64,000 nt of DNA from Bacteroidales bacterium (lineage in GTDB: Bacteria > Bacteroidota > Bacteroidia > Bacteroidales > UBA932). The stretch covers positions 1 to 64,000 of the forward strand of contig JAGBTG010000051.1 of assembly GCA_017631435.1 (NCBI GenBank), in the 5' to 3' direction. A program made the position numbers and the translations under genes. Positions 18,526 to 28,447 of this stretch are shown here, piece after piece (positions within the stretch are counted from its first letter, which is position 1; each line of letters opens with the position of its first letter). The notes under the pieces were generated by a model. The model searched no databases. It saw only the letters and a program-made list of their open reading frames with translations, and was not told the origin of the DNA.

Positions 18526-19674
18526 TTAATTTGCTTTCTCAATAAGAACAACTCTGGTAAGAGCACGGCTGTTCTCAAACATATTGTCCTGACCGCCATT
18601 GCCTTTCCACTCAACCTGGCTCTCGCTTACACCAGCTTTGATAAGAGCTTTGTAAACAGCCTCAGCACGTTTCTCAGAAAGTTTCTGGTTAGTTTTAGCT
18701 GAACCGGTTGCTTTGTCTGCATAACCGTTAACAACATATTTAACGTCTGGGTTAGCTTTCATGATATCAGCTGCAAGGTTGATGTTAACCATACCTTTAG
18801 CATCAATGTTAGATTTGCCGATAGTGAAGAATACAGCTCTAGGACCAGCAACTGCAACCTCAACCTCTTTAACAACCTCAACTGGAGCTTTAGCTTTCTC
18901 TTTAGCCAACTCCTCTTTTACAGCAACAAGGTTTGCCTGCTCAGCAGCCAAAAGCTCTTTGTATTTCTGAATATCACCGTTAGCTGCAACCAATAGAGAC
19001 TCGTTAACAACTTTCACGAATTTCTTGCCGCCAAAGTAGTAAGTTGCACCAAAAGTACCGCCTACGAAACCGTTGGCATATTTTGAGCTGTAGTCTCCGA
19101 ATGGAGTCTCAGAAACCTCACCTCTTACCTCAAGGTTTAGAGCCCAGTTCTTGTTGATGTTGTACATTGCGCCCAAACCAACTGAACCGTTGATCAAAGC
19201 TTTCAAATCTGTATCACCGTTCATCTGAGGTTTTGCAATCTGAAGGCCAGGACCCATGAATGCATATGCCTCAAATTTTCTGTCAGGATTGTAACCTGCG
19301 ATTGCGTTTGAAAGATTGAAAAGACCGTCTGCACGTAGAGTTACGAAAGTCTTGTCAATATCAAGGCCATTACCAGGAACTACATAACCGTCAGAATTGA
19401 TGTCGTAGTATGAGTACAAGCAAGTCTGACCGAATGTAACCATTCCTCTAACGCCCCAAATAGGGTTAATCAATTTGCCTAGAGAAAGATTTACTGTAAA
19501 AGTCATCTCATTCTCTGAAGCATTTGGATCAATACATTTCTGAGCACCTGCGCTTAGGCTAACAAAGTAATTGTCCTTTGAGCTCTCAGCATAGTATCTG
19601 CTCTTTGTCTGTGCTGATGCTGATGTTACAATAGCAACCAACATCATAGATAGAAGTACCAATCTGCTTTTCAT
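18526..19674 (-). CDS. OmpA-family outer membrane protein
   Basis: A 382-residue protein with a signal peptide ending TSASAQ, an eight-strand-type beta-barrel (residues about 25-190), a short Ala/Glu/Lys-rich coiled link and a C-terminal OmpA peptidoglycan-binding domain from about residue 265 (VFFTIGKSNIDAKG, YVVNGYADKATG, NQKLSEKRAEAVYKAL). It should tie the outer membrane to the cell wall. A 24-bp gap follows the upstream YjbH-like gene, so the four genes from 22.7 kb probably form an operon ending at the terminator downstream. Confidence 0.93.
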   Translation of the reverse strand: MKSRLVLLSMMLVAIVTSASAQTKSRYYAESSKDNYFVSLSAGAQKCIDPNASENEMTFTVNLSLGKLINPIWGVRGMVTFGQTCLYSYYDINSDGYVVPGNGLDIDKTFVTLRADGLFNLSNAIAGYNPDRKFEAYAFMGPGLQIAKPQMNGDTDLKALINGSVGLGAMYNINKNWALNLEVRGEVSETPFGDYSSKYANGFVGGTFGATYYFGGKKFVKVVNESLLVAANGDIQKYKELLAAEQANLVAVKEELAKEKAKAPVEVVKEVEVAVAGPRAVFFTIGKSNIDAKGMVNINLAADIMKANPDVKYVVNGYADKATGSAKTNQKLSEKRAEAVYKALIKAGVSESQVEWKGNGGQDNMFENSRALTRVVLIEKAN

Positions 19675-19698
19675 TTCTATAGTTTTTAATTGTTAATA

Positions 19699-20454
19699 TT
19701 ACTTCAAGTGTATCTTATAACACAAACCACCTGTAAGATGTTTCATGTCCTGCATAAGAAACTGTATCTGAAACTGGTCCCACAACAGGTACGAAGCTCC
19801 AATATTGTAATTTATATTGTCATATTCGGCCATAAGCCTAAAATTTGGGGCAAATGACGGATTGTATGTAACTCCGGCTGCCAGTCCATTGAGACGGTTC
19901 GATGTCCTTCTGTTATACATATAGGCCATTGAAATTCCAAACCTTTCAGTGCCAACCATCAGATGTTTTGTAGCAGCTACATAAAAACGGCAAAAATACC
20001 CGTTTCCGTCTGTTGTATTTATCTGACCGTCACCGGATTCGGTATAAGGATCAGATGTTCCTACAACCACTGCCGGCATATGTTTCCACAACTGTCCCTC
20101 CTTCAATACTCTGAGTCTTGCAGAAAAGTACCTGTCCTGATTGCAGAATTTCTCCGGATCTACCCAACCCAAATGCATGGTCTTAGCCTTGAACATTGTT
20201 GCCGTATAGGCTATTTCAAGGAACGGGAAAACGGTAAAATTCACATAATAATTATATGTACCATAATCCCAAGGCTTAGGGGTAAGGCGGTCATTCAGGT
20301 AGTTTCCGCCAATCATTACAGTCTTTACATCCTGCATCTCTGCAGACGGAGCATTCAGAAGCCCTGTTGTACCATGTGTAAATTGGGCAGAAAGGGTGAC
20401 ATTCATACAAAGGAATGTACAAACCAGAAATATTTGTTTTACAGACATCTTCAT
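19699..20454 (-). CDS. YjbH-like outer membrane protein, N-terminal half
   Basis: A 251-residue exported protein (signal peptide ends TLSAQ). The mature start THGTTGLLNAPSAEMQD matches the opening of YjbH/GfcD proteins, which place a beta-barrel in the outer membrane for exopolysaccharide export. The remainder alternates like barrel strands. It is much shorter than YjbH of enterobacteria (about 700 residues). The gene at 21454-22722 looks like the missing second half, with a DUF3869 lipoprotein gene between them. Confidence 0.7.
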   Translation of the reverse strand: MKMSVKQIFLVCTFLCMNVTLSAQFTHGTTGLLNAPSAEMQDVKTVMIGGNYLNDRLTPKPWDYGTYNYYVNFTVFPFLEIAYTATMFKAKTMHLGWVDPEKFCNQDRYFSARLRVLKEGQLWKHMPAVVVGTSDPYTESGDGQINTTDGNGYFCRFYVAATKHLMVGTERFGISMAYMYNRRTSNRLNGLAAGVTYNPSFAPNFRLMAEYDNINYNIGASYLLWDQFQIQFLMQDMKHLTGGLCYKIHLK

Positions 20455-20498
20455 ATCAGCCAGCTTTCTGCCAATCGGACGTTTCAGACTAAAGGTTT

Positions 20499-21422
20499 TT
20501 ACTGCTCGTTACCTGAACCGCCACCTACAGCGTCTCCTCCATTTCCACCACCGTGGTTGTCGTGATTGTCGTGGTTATCGTGCACGTCAAACTGTGAAAC
20601 TACTTTAAAACCTTTCTCGTAGATAGCAGAAAAAGTCTGTTTTGTGCCGTCATACATGTCAATGATGTAGTTCTCCATTACAAATGTACGCTCAACGCTA
20701 TAACCTACAAGAGTTTTACCCTCAGCACCAACAGTAACAGTCTCTGAAGTCTCTTTGAATGAATTGTTGTAGAAAGGCAAGCCCAAAGTCTGTGAAAGAG
20801 CTCTGGCAACATATGCAGTCTCATCAATCGCTTTGGTAGCAACACCCTGGAAAATAAAGCCCTCGTTGCGTACAACTTTAACCTCAATTGCATGGTCTAC
20901 AGCATCAACCTCAACTGCAGCCTCAGTCTTGAACTCATTGGCATCTGTAACAGTCGCACCGCCGAATCCCATGCTCTCCAACTGATCCTCCTCAATGTCA
21001 GCACCTCCGTCATAAGTAACTGTTGGAGCAGGAAGTGTATTGGCATTGAACAAAGCGATATCAACAGAAGTGATGCTTACCTGGCCCTCAGCCACAGCAA
21101 CAACCTGTACTGTTCTGGTTACATCCATGTAGCCCTCTGCAGTAACATCAATAACATACTCACCAGCACCAGCAACCTGATGTTTGAATGAACCTTTTGA
21201 AAGGGTAACAGCCTGACCTGCAATCTTCACAGCAACACCTGCTGTAAGAGCCTCACCTGTACCACCATCACTTACGGTACCAGTAATGTAATAAGTTGCA
21301 GGAACTGGCTCCGGTACTGGAGCAGGCTCCGGTTTCTCATAGCAAGCTGTCATGAAAACAGAACAAACTGCCAACAAAGCCAAAGCAAATTTTGCGTTAA
21401 GGCTTGAAATAAATTTTTTCAT
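20499..21422 (-). CDS. DUF3869-like lipoprotein with His/Asp-rich tail
   Basis: A 307-residue lipoprotein with lipobox FMTAC and a Pro/Glu linker. A carboxypeptidase-regulatory-like beta domain follows (residues about 42-125: TYYITGTVSDGGTGEALTAG), then a DUF3869-like region. The end is low-complexity: three HDN repeats followed by Gly/Asn, which could bind metal or simply be disordered. It lies between two YjbH-like genes and probably forms part of the same envelope complex. Function not established. Confidence 0.7.
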   Translation of the reverse strand: MKKFISSLNAKFALALLAVCSVFMTACYEKPEPAPVPEPVPATYYITGTVSDGGTGEALTAGVAVKIAGQAVTLSKGSFKHQVAGAGEYVIDVTAEGYMDVTRTVQVVAVAEGQVSITSVDIALFNANTLPAPTVTYDGGADIEEDQLESMGFGGATVTDANEFKTEAAVEVDAVDHAIEVKVVRNEGFIFQGVATKAIDETAYVARALSQTLGLPFYNNSFKETSETVTVGAEGKTLVGYSVERTFVMENYIIDMYDGTKQTFSAIYEKGFKVVSQFDVHDNHDNHDNHGGGNGGDAVGGGSGNEQ

Positions 21423-21453
21423 GTCTCGTTTAATAAATTATGTTAATTAATAT

Positions 21454-22722
21454 CTAAAAGTTTAATAATTCCTGTTCCAGATAGGCCGGGTTATACTTGA
21501 TGGCCTCGCTCATATTCATTTGGGCATTGGCCTTAAAACTCTGACCATATACAAATGTTCCTCCGGCATTGTACTCAAAGCCCCATATGCTGCTTGTCGT
21601 TACCCTTGGAACGTAGCCCCTCCTCTTATATTTGTAAGGAGGAAGCTTTACAACAAAACGGAAGCCTCCATTTACTCCTTCATTATGGTCATCGCTGGGA
21701 ACATACATTCCATAAAAACCGATTGAACAGTTTTTCATGTGCCTTATAAGATCAAGTCTCACTCCGCACTCACCTTGAATATACTTCTCAGCCCTTACAC
21801 TCAACTGGGAATTGAATTCCCTCAAATAATAGTTTGCCCCAATGTTCCACGTTACCCTACCGGAGTTCCTGTCATAACCGAACTTGAACGGATGCAGATT
21901 CTTGCCGTTTTTCCACTCACCCCACTCGCCAAACCATGTATAGCTGGCCCTCGCATCAAACCAAAAATCCTTCAACTTAGGGAAATACTCCACATTAACA
22001 TCAAAACCATTACGGTTGCCGCTGAAACAGCCTGCAGTACCTGTTACAAATATATTGTACGGCAACCTCACCGTCTGTGAAACAGTAAGATACCCAGGGC
22101 GCACATCATCATATTTGTATCCAAAATCATTCACTACCGGTATCACCAACTGGGCAGTTACCCTTCCCCCTTTCCAAAGTGAAGCCTCTATTGTAGGATT
22201 AACATTAAACCTAACCTGATACGGTACAGAGTTCCTGCCGTTCTTGAAACTGAACATCGGATATACAACCAGATCAACTTTATACAAAGAACTGTTCTTC
22301 CGTTCCTTCCCTTTCACAAGTTCCCATCCTTGTCCCAAATCATAACTCACATTCCAGTCACTTCTACGGATATCCCTCTCACCAACCCGGGTACTGTTGC
22401 AGCACAAAGATATTTTTGGCACATTATTGTCCAAGATTATAAGCCTGCACAACCTGCCGTCTTTCGGCATTCCACTTTTCTGGATCTCATCCAAAGCCAT
22501 CCCTATCCCCACATCACTCTGCCTATAAGTGTTGTTCTCCACAACATAAACCACTTCAGCCCCGTCTTCCCCCCAGCAGACATTCTCAAACCCCAACTTG
22601 ACCAGCTCTTCAACAGTCCTGTCACCATTTTGGGCAACGGCACACAACGGCAGCAAAAAAGCAATGAAAAGCAGCGCTACCATCCGTTTCAAGCTATTTT
22701 TTTGGCATTTTTTATCCATCAA
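21454..22722 (-). CDS. YjbH-like outer membrane protein, C-terminal half
   Basis: A 422-residue exported protein (signal peptide ends CAVAQ). The second half looks like a barrel with YjbH-like features: AGCFSGNRNGFDVNVEYFPK, SYTWFGEWGEW and a closing GFRFVVKLPP. An N-terminal portion (residues about 30-110) resembles the small alpha/beta domain that precedes this barrel. It starts the probable four-gene envelope operon. With the gene at 19699-20454 it appears to divide one YjbH between two polypeptides. Confidence 0.65.
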   Translation of the reverse strand: MMDKKCQKNSLKRMVALLFIAFLLPLCAVAQNGDRTVEELVKLGFENVCWGEDGAEVVYVVENNTYRQSDVGIGMALDEIQKSGMPKDGRLCRLIILDNNVPKISLCCNSTRVGERDIRRSDWNVSYDLGQGWELVKGKERKNSSLYKVDLVVYPMFSFKNGRNSVPYQVRFNVNPTIEASLWKGGRVTAQLVIPVVNDFGYKYDDVRPGYLTVSQTVRLPYNIFVTGTAGCFSGNRNGFDVNVEYFPKLKDFWFDARASYTWFGEWGEWKNGKNLHPFKFGYDRNSGRVTWNIGANYYLREFNSQLSVRAEKYIQGECGVRLDLIRHMKNCSIGFYGMYVPSDDHNEGVNGGFRFVVKLPPYKYKRRGYVPRVTTSSIWGFEYNAGGTFVYGQSFKANAQMNMSEAIKYNPAYLEQELLNF

Positions 22723-22835
22723 GCCAGACTTTTACAAATTATCCAAGATGCAAAGGTATTCATTTTACAAGAAAAACAAAAAATATTTCCACTCCCCACA
22801 TTATCCATACTCCCGACAACATATATAAATATAAA

Positions 22836-22863
22836 AAAGGGCGTCACCAATGCAACGCCCTTT
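22836..22863 (-). terminator. Terminator of the fumarase gene
   Basis: Stem AAAGGGCGT / ACGCCCTTT with a 10-nt loop, followed on the minus strand by a run of Ts, about 22 bp after the stop at 22885. Confidence 0.85.
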
Positions 22864-22884
22864 AACTTCAATTTGTAAAAATTA

Positions 22885-24516
22885 TCAGTCCTTGCAGCAA
22901 ATAGGTCTGATCTGTGAGAAGAAATCATTGCCCTTATCATCAACAAGGATGAATGCAGGGAAGTTCTCAACCTCAATTTTCCAGATAGCCTCCATACCAA
23001 GCTCAGGGTACTCAACGCACTCTACGCTCTTGATATTCTCTTTTGCAAGGATAGCTGCAGGGCCTCCAATACTGCCAAGATAGAAACCGCCATGTTTGTG
23101 GCATGCATCGGTAACCTCTTTGCTTCTGTTACCCTTGGCAATCATGATCATGCTGCCTCCGTTCTCCTGGAACAAATCTACGTAACTGTCCATACGGCCT
23201 GCAGTTGTAGGACCAAATGATCCGCTGGCCATTCCTTTAGGGGTCTTTGCAGGACCTGCGTAATAGATAGGGTGGTTCTTGATATACTCAGGAAGCCCCT
23301 CACCTTTATCAATTCTCTCTTTAAGTTTGGCGTGTGCAATATCCCTGCCTACTATAATGGTACCATTCAATAGAAGGAATGTAGAAACTGGATACTGGCT
23401 CAACTGCTCAAGCACTTCCTTAATAGGGCGATTCAAGTCTACTTTCACACCTTTAGCCAATGCAGAACCAGAAAGATACTGCTCAGGGATCAGACGTGCC
23501 GGATTAGCATCCAAAGTCTCCAACCAGATACCATCCTTATTGATTTTGGCCTTAACGTTTCTGTCTGCACTACAGCTTACACCCATACCTACAGGGCAAG
23601 ATGCACCGTGGCGAGGCAAACGGATAACTCTGATATCATGAGCAAAATATTTACCGCCAAACTGTGCACCAATACCAAGGTTGTGGGCAGCCTTAAGAAG
23701 ACGTTTCTCCATCTCAACATCCCTGAAAGCATAACCCTCCTCGCTTGCAGCAGTTGGAAGCGAATCATAGTATTTTGTAGAGGCAAGTTTCACAGTCTTA
23801 AGGTTAAGCTCTGCAGAAGTACCGCCAATTACAAACGCAATATGATAAGGAGGACAAGCTGCAGTACCCAAAGTCTTCATCTTCTCCACCAAATATGGCT
23901 CAAGTTTCTCTGGAGTAATAAGTGCTTTTGTCTCCTGGAAAAGATATGTCTTGTTTGCTGATCCGCCACCTTTGGCAACAAACAGGAACTTGTACTCGTT
24001 TCCGTCAGTAGCAAAAATGTCAATCTGGGCTGGAAGGTTACATCCGGTATTCTTCTCATTGTACATATCAAGAGGGATATTCTGTGAATATCTCAAGTTA
24101 TCGTTTGTATATGTATCAAACACGCCATGAGAAAGGGCCTCCTCATCACCGCCGCCGGTAAACACAAACTGACCTTTCTTTGCAACAATGGTAGCAGTAC
24201 CTGTATCCTGACAGAAAGGAAGCTGTCCTTTTGCAGAAACATCTGCATTCATAAGCATCTGGATTGCTACGGCTTTATCATTATCGCTGCTCTCAGGATC
24301 AGAAAGAATCTTTGCAACCATCTCATTGTGCTCAGGACGCAACATGAAAGAAACATCATGCATAGCCTGCCTTGCAAGGAATCTCAATCCCTCAGGATCA
24401 ACTTTCAAGAACTCCTTGTCACCGAATTTCTCTACAGAAACATAGTCTTTTGTAAGAAGATGATACTCGGTAGTATCTTTCCCCATAGGGAACATCTCTT
24501 TATATACGAATTCCAT
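22885..24516 (-). CDS. fumA: Class I (Fe-S) fumarate hydratase
   Basis: A 543-residue single-chain class I fumarase that interconverts fumarate and malate through an oxygen-sensitive 4Fe-4S cluster. Cluster Cys candidates lie in [28 protein letters not shown] and [12 protein letters not shown]. The C-terminal beta domain contains [11 protein letters not shown] and [16 protein letters not shown]. The length matches FumA/FumB of enterobacteria. In Bacteroidales it mostly runs in reverse, supplying fumarate for respiration. Single gene with its own terminator. Confidence 0.95.
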   Translation of the reverse strand: MEFVYKEMFPMGKDTTEYHLLTKDYVSVEKFGDKEFLKVDPEGLRFLARQAMHDVSFMLRPEHNEMVAKILSDPESSDNDKAVAIQMLMNADVSAKGQLPFCQDTGTATIVAKKGQFVFTGGGDEEALSHGVFDTYTNDNLRYSQNIPLDMYNEKNTGCNLPAQIDIFATDGNEYKFLFVAKGGGSANKTYLFQETKALITPEKLEPYLVEKMKTLGTAACPPYHIAFVIGGTSAELNLKTVKLASTKYYDSLPTAASEEGYAFRDVEMEKRLLKAAHNLGIGAQFGGKYFAHDIRVIRLPRHGASCPVGMGVSCSADRNVKAKINKDGIWLETLDANPARLIPEQYLSGSALAKGVKVDLNRPIKEVLEQLSQYPVSTFLLLNGTIIVGRDIAHAKLKERIDKGEGLPEYIKNHPIYYAGPAKTPKGMASGSFGPTTAGRMDSYVDLFQENGGSMIMIAKGNRSKEVTDACHKHGGFYLGSIGGPAAILAKENIKSVECVEYPELGMEAIWKIEVENFPAFILVDDKGNDFFSQIRPICCKD

Positions 24517-24534
24517 AATATTATATAAGTGTTT

Positions 24535-25594
24535 TTATTGTTTTGTATTTTCCATCAAATAGCTTCTCATGAACTCATTCAAATCGCCGTCAAGCACTGC
24601 CGCCGTATCAGAGGTCTCGCAGTTGGTACGCAGATCCTTCACCATCTTGTAAGGATGCAGCACATAGCTCCTTATCTGCGATCCCCACTCAATCCTTTTC
24701 TTCTGTCCCTCAAGCTCAGCCTGCTTTGCCCTCTTCTTGGCAAGTTCTATCTCATACAGATGGGATTTCAAAATCCTCAACGCATTCTGGCGGTTGTCCA
24801 ACTGGGAACGGGTCTCTGTATTCTCAACCACAATTCCACTTGGGATATGCCTTACACGCACACCTGTCTCCACCTTGTTCACATTCTGTCCACCGGCGCC
24901 GCTTGAACGGAAAGTATCCCACTCCAAATCAGACGGGTTTATTACAATCTCAATTGAATCATCAACAAGCGGGTACACAAAAACAGAAGAGAAAGTTGTC
25001 TGCCTCTTGCCCTGCGCATTGAACGGAGAAATTCTCACCATTCTGTGCACGCCGTTCTCAGACTTGAGATAACCGTATGCAAACTCCCCCTCAAACTCAA
25101 TGGTGGCAGACTTTATACCTGCCTCATCACCTTCAAGTACATCATATACAGTAACCTTGTAGCCGTTCCTCTCACCCCACCTCACATACATGCGCAGAAG
25201 CATGCTGCTCCAGTCGTTGCTCTCGGTACCGCCTGCACCGGAATTTATCTTAAGCAAAGCTCCAAGATTGTCTCCCTCCTCACCCAACATGCTCTTCATC
25301 TCAAGCTCTCCCAACATCTCATCTATCTTCTTCTCCTCCTGGGCAATCTCATCCTCACCGGCACCCATCTCCTTAAGTAGCTCAACATCCTCAAGGGCAC
25401 CTGCCACAGCATCCAATGAATTTACCCAATATTTTACTCCCGACAATTTCTTGAGAAATGCCTCCGCCTCCTTGGGATCATCCCAGAAACCCTCTGAAGT
25501 ACTTATTTTTTCTTTCTCCTGAACATCAGCCTTCTTCCCGGCATAGTCAAAGAGACCTCCTCAGCGCATCCAGGCGCTCACTAAAACTGCTCAT
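24535..25594 (-). CDS. prfB: Peptide chain release factor 2 with programmed +1 frameshift
   Basis: RF2 reads UGA and UAA stops. The first frame starts at 25594 (MSSFSERLDALRRSL) and stops at a TGA at 25549-25547. The main frame, entered by a +1 slip at CTT-TGA-C, gives LDYAGKKADVQEKEK and runs to 24535, about 352 residues in all. An AGGAGG lies just before the slip site, as in the classical RF2 autoregulation signal. The main frame has the SPF specificity tripeptide (VRISPFNAQGK) and the GGQ loop (SSGAGGQNVNK). Annotating only the long frame would lose the first 50 residues. Confidence 0.95.
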
Positions 25595-25634
25595 CTTTTT
25601 AAAATTGTTTGACTAAAGACAAAGATACGAAAAA

Positions 25635-26120
25635 CTACTTGAAATCTTTAATTATATCCATAATTTGGCCATACTGGAAACCACGTCCAAGGGCAAACCT
25701 CAACACCTTCTCCCTTTTCTGCTGCAAGGTAAGGCCCCGCTTGAGCCCATTCCACTTCTTCTGCAGCATATCATAGAGCCTGTCGGGAGCAAAACTCTCC
25801 ATATTCTCCCCAATTGCCTCCTTCACAACATACTCTGCAATTCCCAATCCCTTCAGATTATAGGCTATCTTCACTGCGCCCCATCCGGCAAAACGGGCTT
25901 TGTCCCTCACATACGCACCTGCAAAACGGGCATCATCCACAAACCTCTCCTTTATCAGCAATGCCACAATCTCCTCCATCTGCTGCTGAGAGAAACCGGG
26001 CAGCCCTTTCTGCTGCTGAGCGGCACTCCATTTCTGAAGTCTCCTGCGCACCTGTCCGCTGCACATCTCGCTCCTGCTGCACTGTGCCTGGAGCCTTGCC
26101 AAAGCCTGCTGTGGTGTCAT
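25635..26120 (-). CDS. recX: RecA regulator RecX
   Basis: A 161-residue protein built of three-helix RecX repeats: ALARLQAQCSRSEMCSGQVR, EIVALLIKERFVDDARFAGAY and the third repeat LGIAEYVVKEAI. RecX binds RecA filaments and limits strand exchange. recA lies 3.5 kb away on the other strand. The gene lies 40 bp upstream of prfB and 9 bp after the patatin gene. Confidence 0.9.
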   Translation of the reverse strand: MTPQQALARLQAQCSRSEMCSGQVRRRLQKWSAAQQQKGLPGFSQQQMEEIVALLIKERFVDDARFAGAYVRDKARFAGWGAVKIAYNLKGLGIAEYVVKEAIGENMESFAPDRLYDMLQKKWNGLKRGLTLQQKREKVLRFALGRGFQYGQIMDIIKDFK

Positions 26121-26129
26121 GCCCTACCG

Positions 26130-28415
26130 CTAAAAATAATGTCCCAGACTTACATATGCACCTACCTTATGGTCATAATCAGACCAGTGCACATTGAACG
26201 AAAGAGGGCCTATTGGACTGTTATAAGCATATTTCACACCCAAACCCCAGATTCCGAATCCCCTTGAAGAGAGCATCTCATCAATGCTCATTCCACTACG
26301 CAGATAATTTGCAATGGCATAGACATAATGGTTACTGCCAAACTGCCTTCTCACATCCATCCTAGCAATCATCACACTATTGTATATTGGATTTGCATGA
26401 TTCATACCTATAAACGGGAGTTGCTGGCTAAAATATCTGCCCGGCTCCGCACCACCAAAGTAATTGAGGTAAGGGATCTCCGTACAATCACCTATGAGTA
26501 CCCTCCCATACAGATGAGGCAAGAACACCACCCTTTTCCCGGCCCTCATGGTACCGTCAACCATAAGCTTTACAGCTCCAAACGGAGTAATCCCATTGGA
26601 ATAGGACTCAGGCCAATATGCACCCTCCACCTCCACTGCCACTCCATGACTTGCAAAATAGTCATCGTCAAGATTGTCCATCTTTCCGCTGAAATAGAAA
26701 CTCTGGTAACTTTTATCCTTCAGGCTATAATCCTGATAATTGTCGGGAACATGATATTTAAGATACCTGCTGTAGTTATAATGCTCATACCTGGCACCCA
26801 CCTTAAAATTATAGTTCCTCAAATAGATATTGGCCAGATTTATCTCACCCCTCTGGTACAGAAAATCAAGATTGTTCTGGTTCTCGGTAGATTTGTAGAT
26901 GTTCAGGTCCATGCTGCCCACCTTGTAGTTGAACTCTATCTTTGGAAAATATTTGGAGTTGAACGAATAATTCACCTCCCCGTAAGGATTATAGCTCAAT
27001 CTTCCGGTAAAGCCAACTTTTGACCCCAGCAGTCCCAACTCATTTGCACCTATATGCACCAGCATTCCGGCAGCCTCCTCCGAATCATATCTGGCACCCA
27101 AAGCCAGCACATTGGATGGGCCTTTAACCAGGGAAAGCTCAAGCACCTCTTCAGCTGTTCCTTGCCCCTTAATGGTGTAAGTTACAGATGAGAATGCCTT
27201 TGTTCCCATAAGCACAGAGATTCCCCTGTCAATATCCACCTTGGTAAGCTCCACTCCCGGCTTTAATCCCGACAGTCTCCTGAGCCAATGCTGGTCCTTA
27301 TATGGCACACCGCTGAGCACCACATCCGCAAAACAGAATTTCTCCCTCTGCGGGGCAGCCTGTACAGGTGACGGCTGGCCGTGGTCTCCCAAAGCCAAAG
27401 TGCTGAGCCTTCTCACAAGGCTGTCAACAGATTCAATTTTCTCCCTGGTTGCCACCTCGCCGTTCTTTATCAGCTGGGCAATGGCAGGGGCATTGAAACT
27501 GAAAGTGCCGTATTTTGAAACATCGGGCTTGATAAGAATATCCACATCCTGCACATTCCTCACATATGCATCATAGCCCAACAGGTCAAGCATCTGCATA
27601 AAAACCTGAGGCATTGCCCTAAGTTCATCCACAGAAGGGGCATCATTCTTTATATCAACACCTATTACAATGTCGGCACCCATATTGCGGGCAACATCCA
27701 CAGGGAAATTGTTCACCACACCACCATCTACCAGTACCCTGCCGTCTATTTCCACCGGGGAAAACACACCCGGAATGGCCATAGTGGCACGCATGGCCAT
27801 GGTAAGCTCACCCCTGTCCAATACAACAGCCTCACCTGTAGAGAGATCCGTTGCTACACAGGCAAACGGCACCGGAAGATTCTTGAACTCTATATTCCCC
27901 CTGTACTGCATTGCCAGTCCGTTAAGGAAGTTCAGGACATTCTGTCCGCCAATGAATCCGGAAGGGAGCCTGGAGATGGGAGACTCCGATTTTGCCGCAT
28001 TCATCCCGTAAAAAGGGACTCTCACAAGATACTTGGCATCCATGCTTCTGGCGTCAAACGACTCATCCCGTCGGGAATAGGAATTGTCACTCAAAAGATA
28101 TTTCCAGTCGCATCCGGAGACTATTGAATCAAGTTCTGCTGCCGAATAGCCCATTGCATACAGGCCGCCTACCAGACCGCCTATACTGGTTCCCACTATC
28201 ATATCTATAGGGACATTTGCCTCCTCAAGCACCTTTAGGGCTCCAATATGCGCGGCACCTTTTGCTCCTCCACCACACAACACCAGTGCCACCTTTGGGC
28301 GCCTAGGAGAATTGTCGCCATTCCCTGCGGCACACAACGGGCCCACAGCTGCCATTACAGCTGCACACACAAGCATCAATCTCACTATAAACCTGTTCAG
28401 CATCCTCTTTGTCAT
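26130..28415 (-). CDS. Patatin-like phospholipase with POTRA and outer-membrane barrel (PlpD/type Vd-like)
   Basis: A 761-residue exported protein. After the signal peptide the patatin domain (residues about 38-240) has the oxyanion motif CGGGAKGAAHIGAL, the nucleophile GTSIGG and the Asp of VDGGVVNNFPVD, so the Ser-Asp dyad is intact. A POTRA-like segment follows near 320-410, and the C-terminal 350 residues look like a BamA/Omp85-type barrel ending in an aromatic residue (YVSLGHYF). This is the arrangement of type Vd autotransporter lipases. An alternative start is the ATG at 28403. Confidence 0.88.
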   Translation of the reverse strand: MTKRMLNRFIVRLMLVCAAVMAAVGPLCAAGNGDNSPRRPKVALVLCGGGAKGAAHIGALKVLEEANVPIDMIVGTSIGGLVGGLYAMGYSAAELDSIVSGCDWKYLLSDNSYSRRDESFDARSMDAKYLVRVPFYGMNAAKSESPISRLPSGFIGGQNVLNFLNGLAMQYRGNIEFKNLPVPFACVATDLSTGEAVVLDRGELTMAMRATMAIPGVFSPVEIDGRVLVDGGVVNNFPVDVARNMGADIVIGVDIKNDAPSVDELRAMPQVFMQMLDLLGYDAYVRNVQDVDILIKPDVSKYGTFSFNAPAIAQLIKNGEVATREKIESVDSLVRRLSTLALGDHGQPSPVQAAPQREKFCFADVVLSGVPYKDQHWLRRLSGLKPGVELTKVDIDRGISVLMGTKAFSSVTYTIKGQGTAEEVLELSLVKGPSNVLALGARYDSEEAAGMLVHIGANELGLLGSKVGFTGRLSYNPYGEVNYSFNSKYFPKIEFNYKVGSMDLNIYKSTENQNNLDFLYQRGEINLANIYLRNYNFKVGARYEHYNYSRYLKYHVPDNYQDYSLKDKSYQSFYFSGKMDNLDDDYFASHGVAVEVEGAYWPESYSNGITPFGAVKLMVDGTMRAGKRVVFLPHLYGRVLIGDCTEIPYLNYFGGAEPGRYFSQQLPFIGMNHANPIYNSVMIARMDVRRQFGSNHYVYAIANYLRSGMSIDEMLSSRGFGIWGLGVKYAYNSPIGPLSFNVHWSDYDHKVGAYVSLGHYF

Positions 28416-28447
28416 TTATTTTACTATTTCTTTCCCGCAAGATTACA

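Noticed and set aside
22811..22863. Small ORF between the YjbH-like gene and fumarase
   Set aside because: The segment is explained by the fumarase terminator and one copy of the dispersed 8-mer; no plausible ORF.
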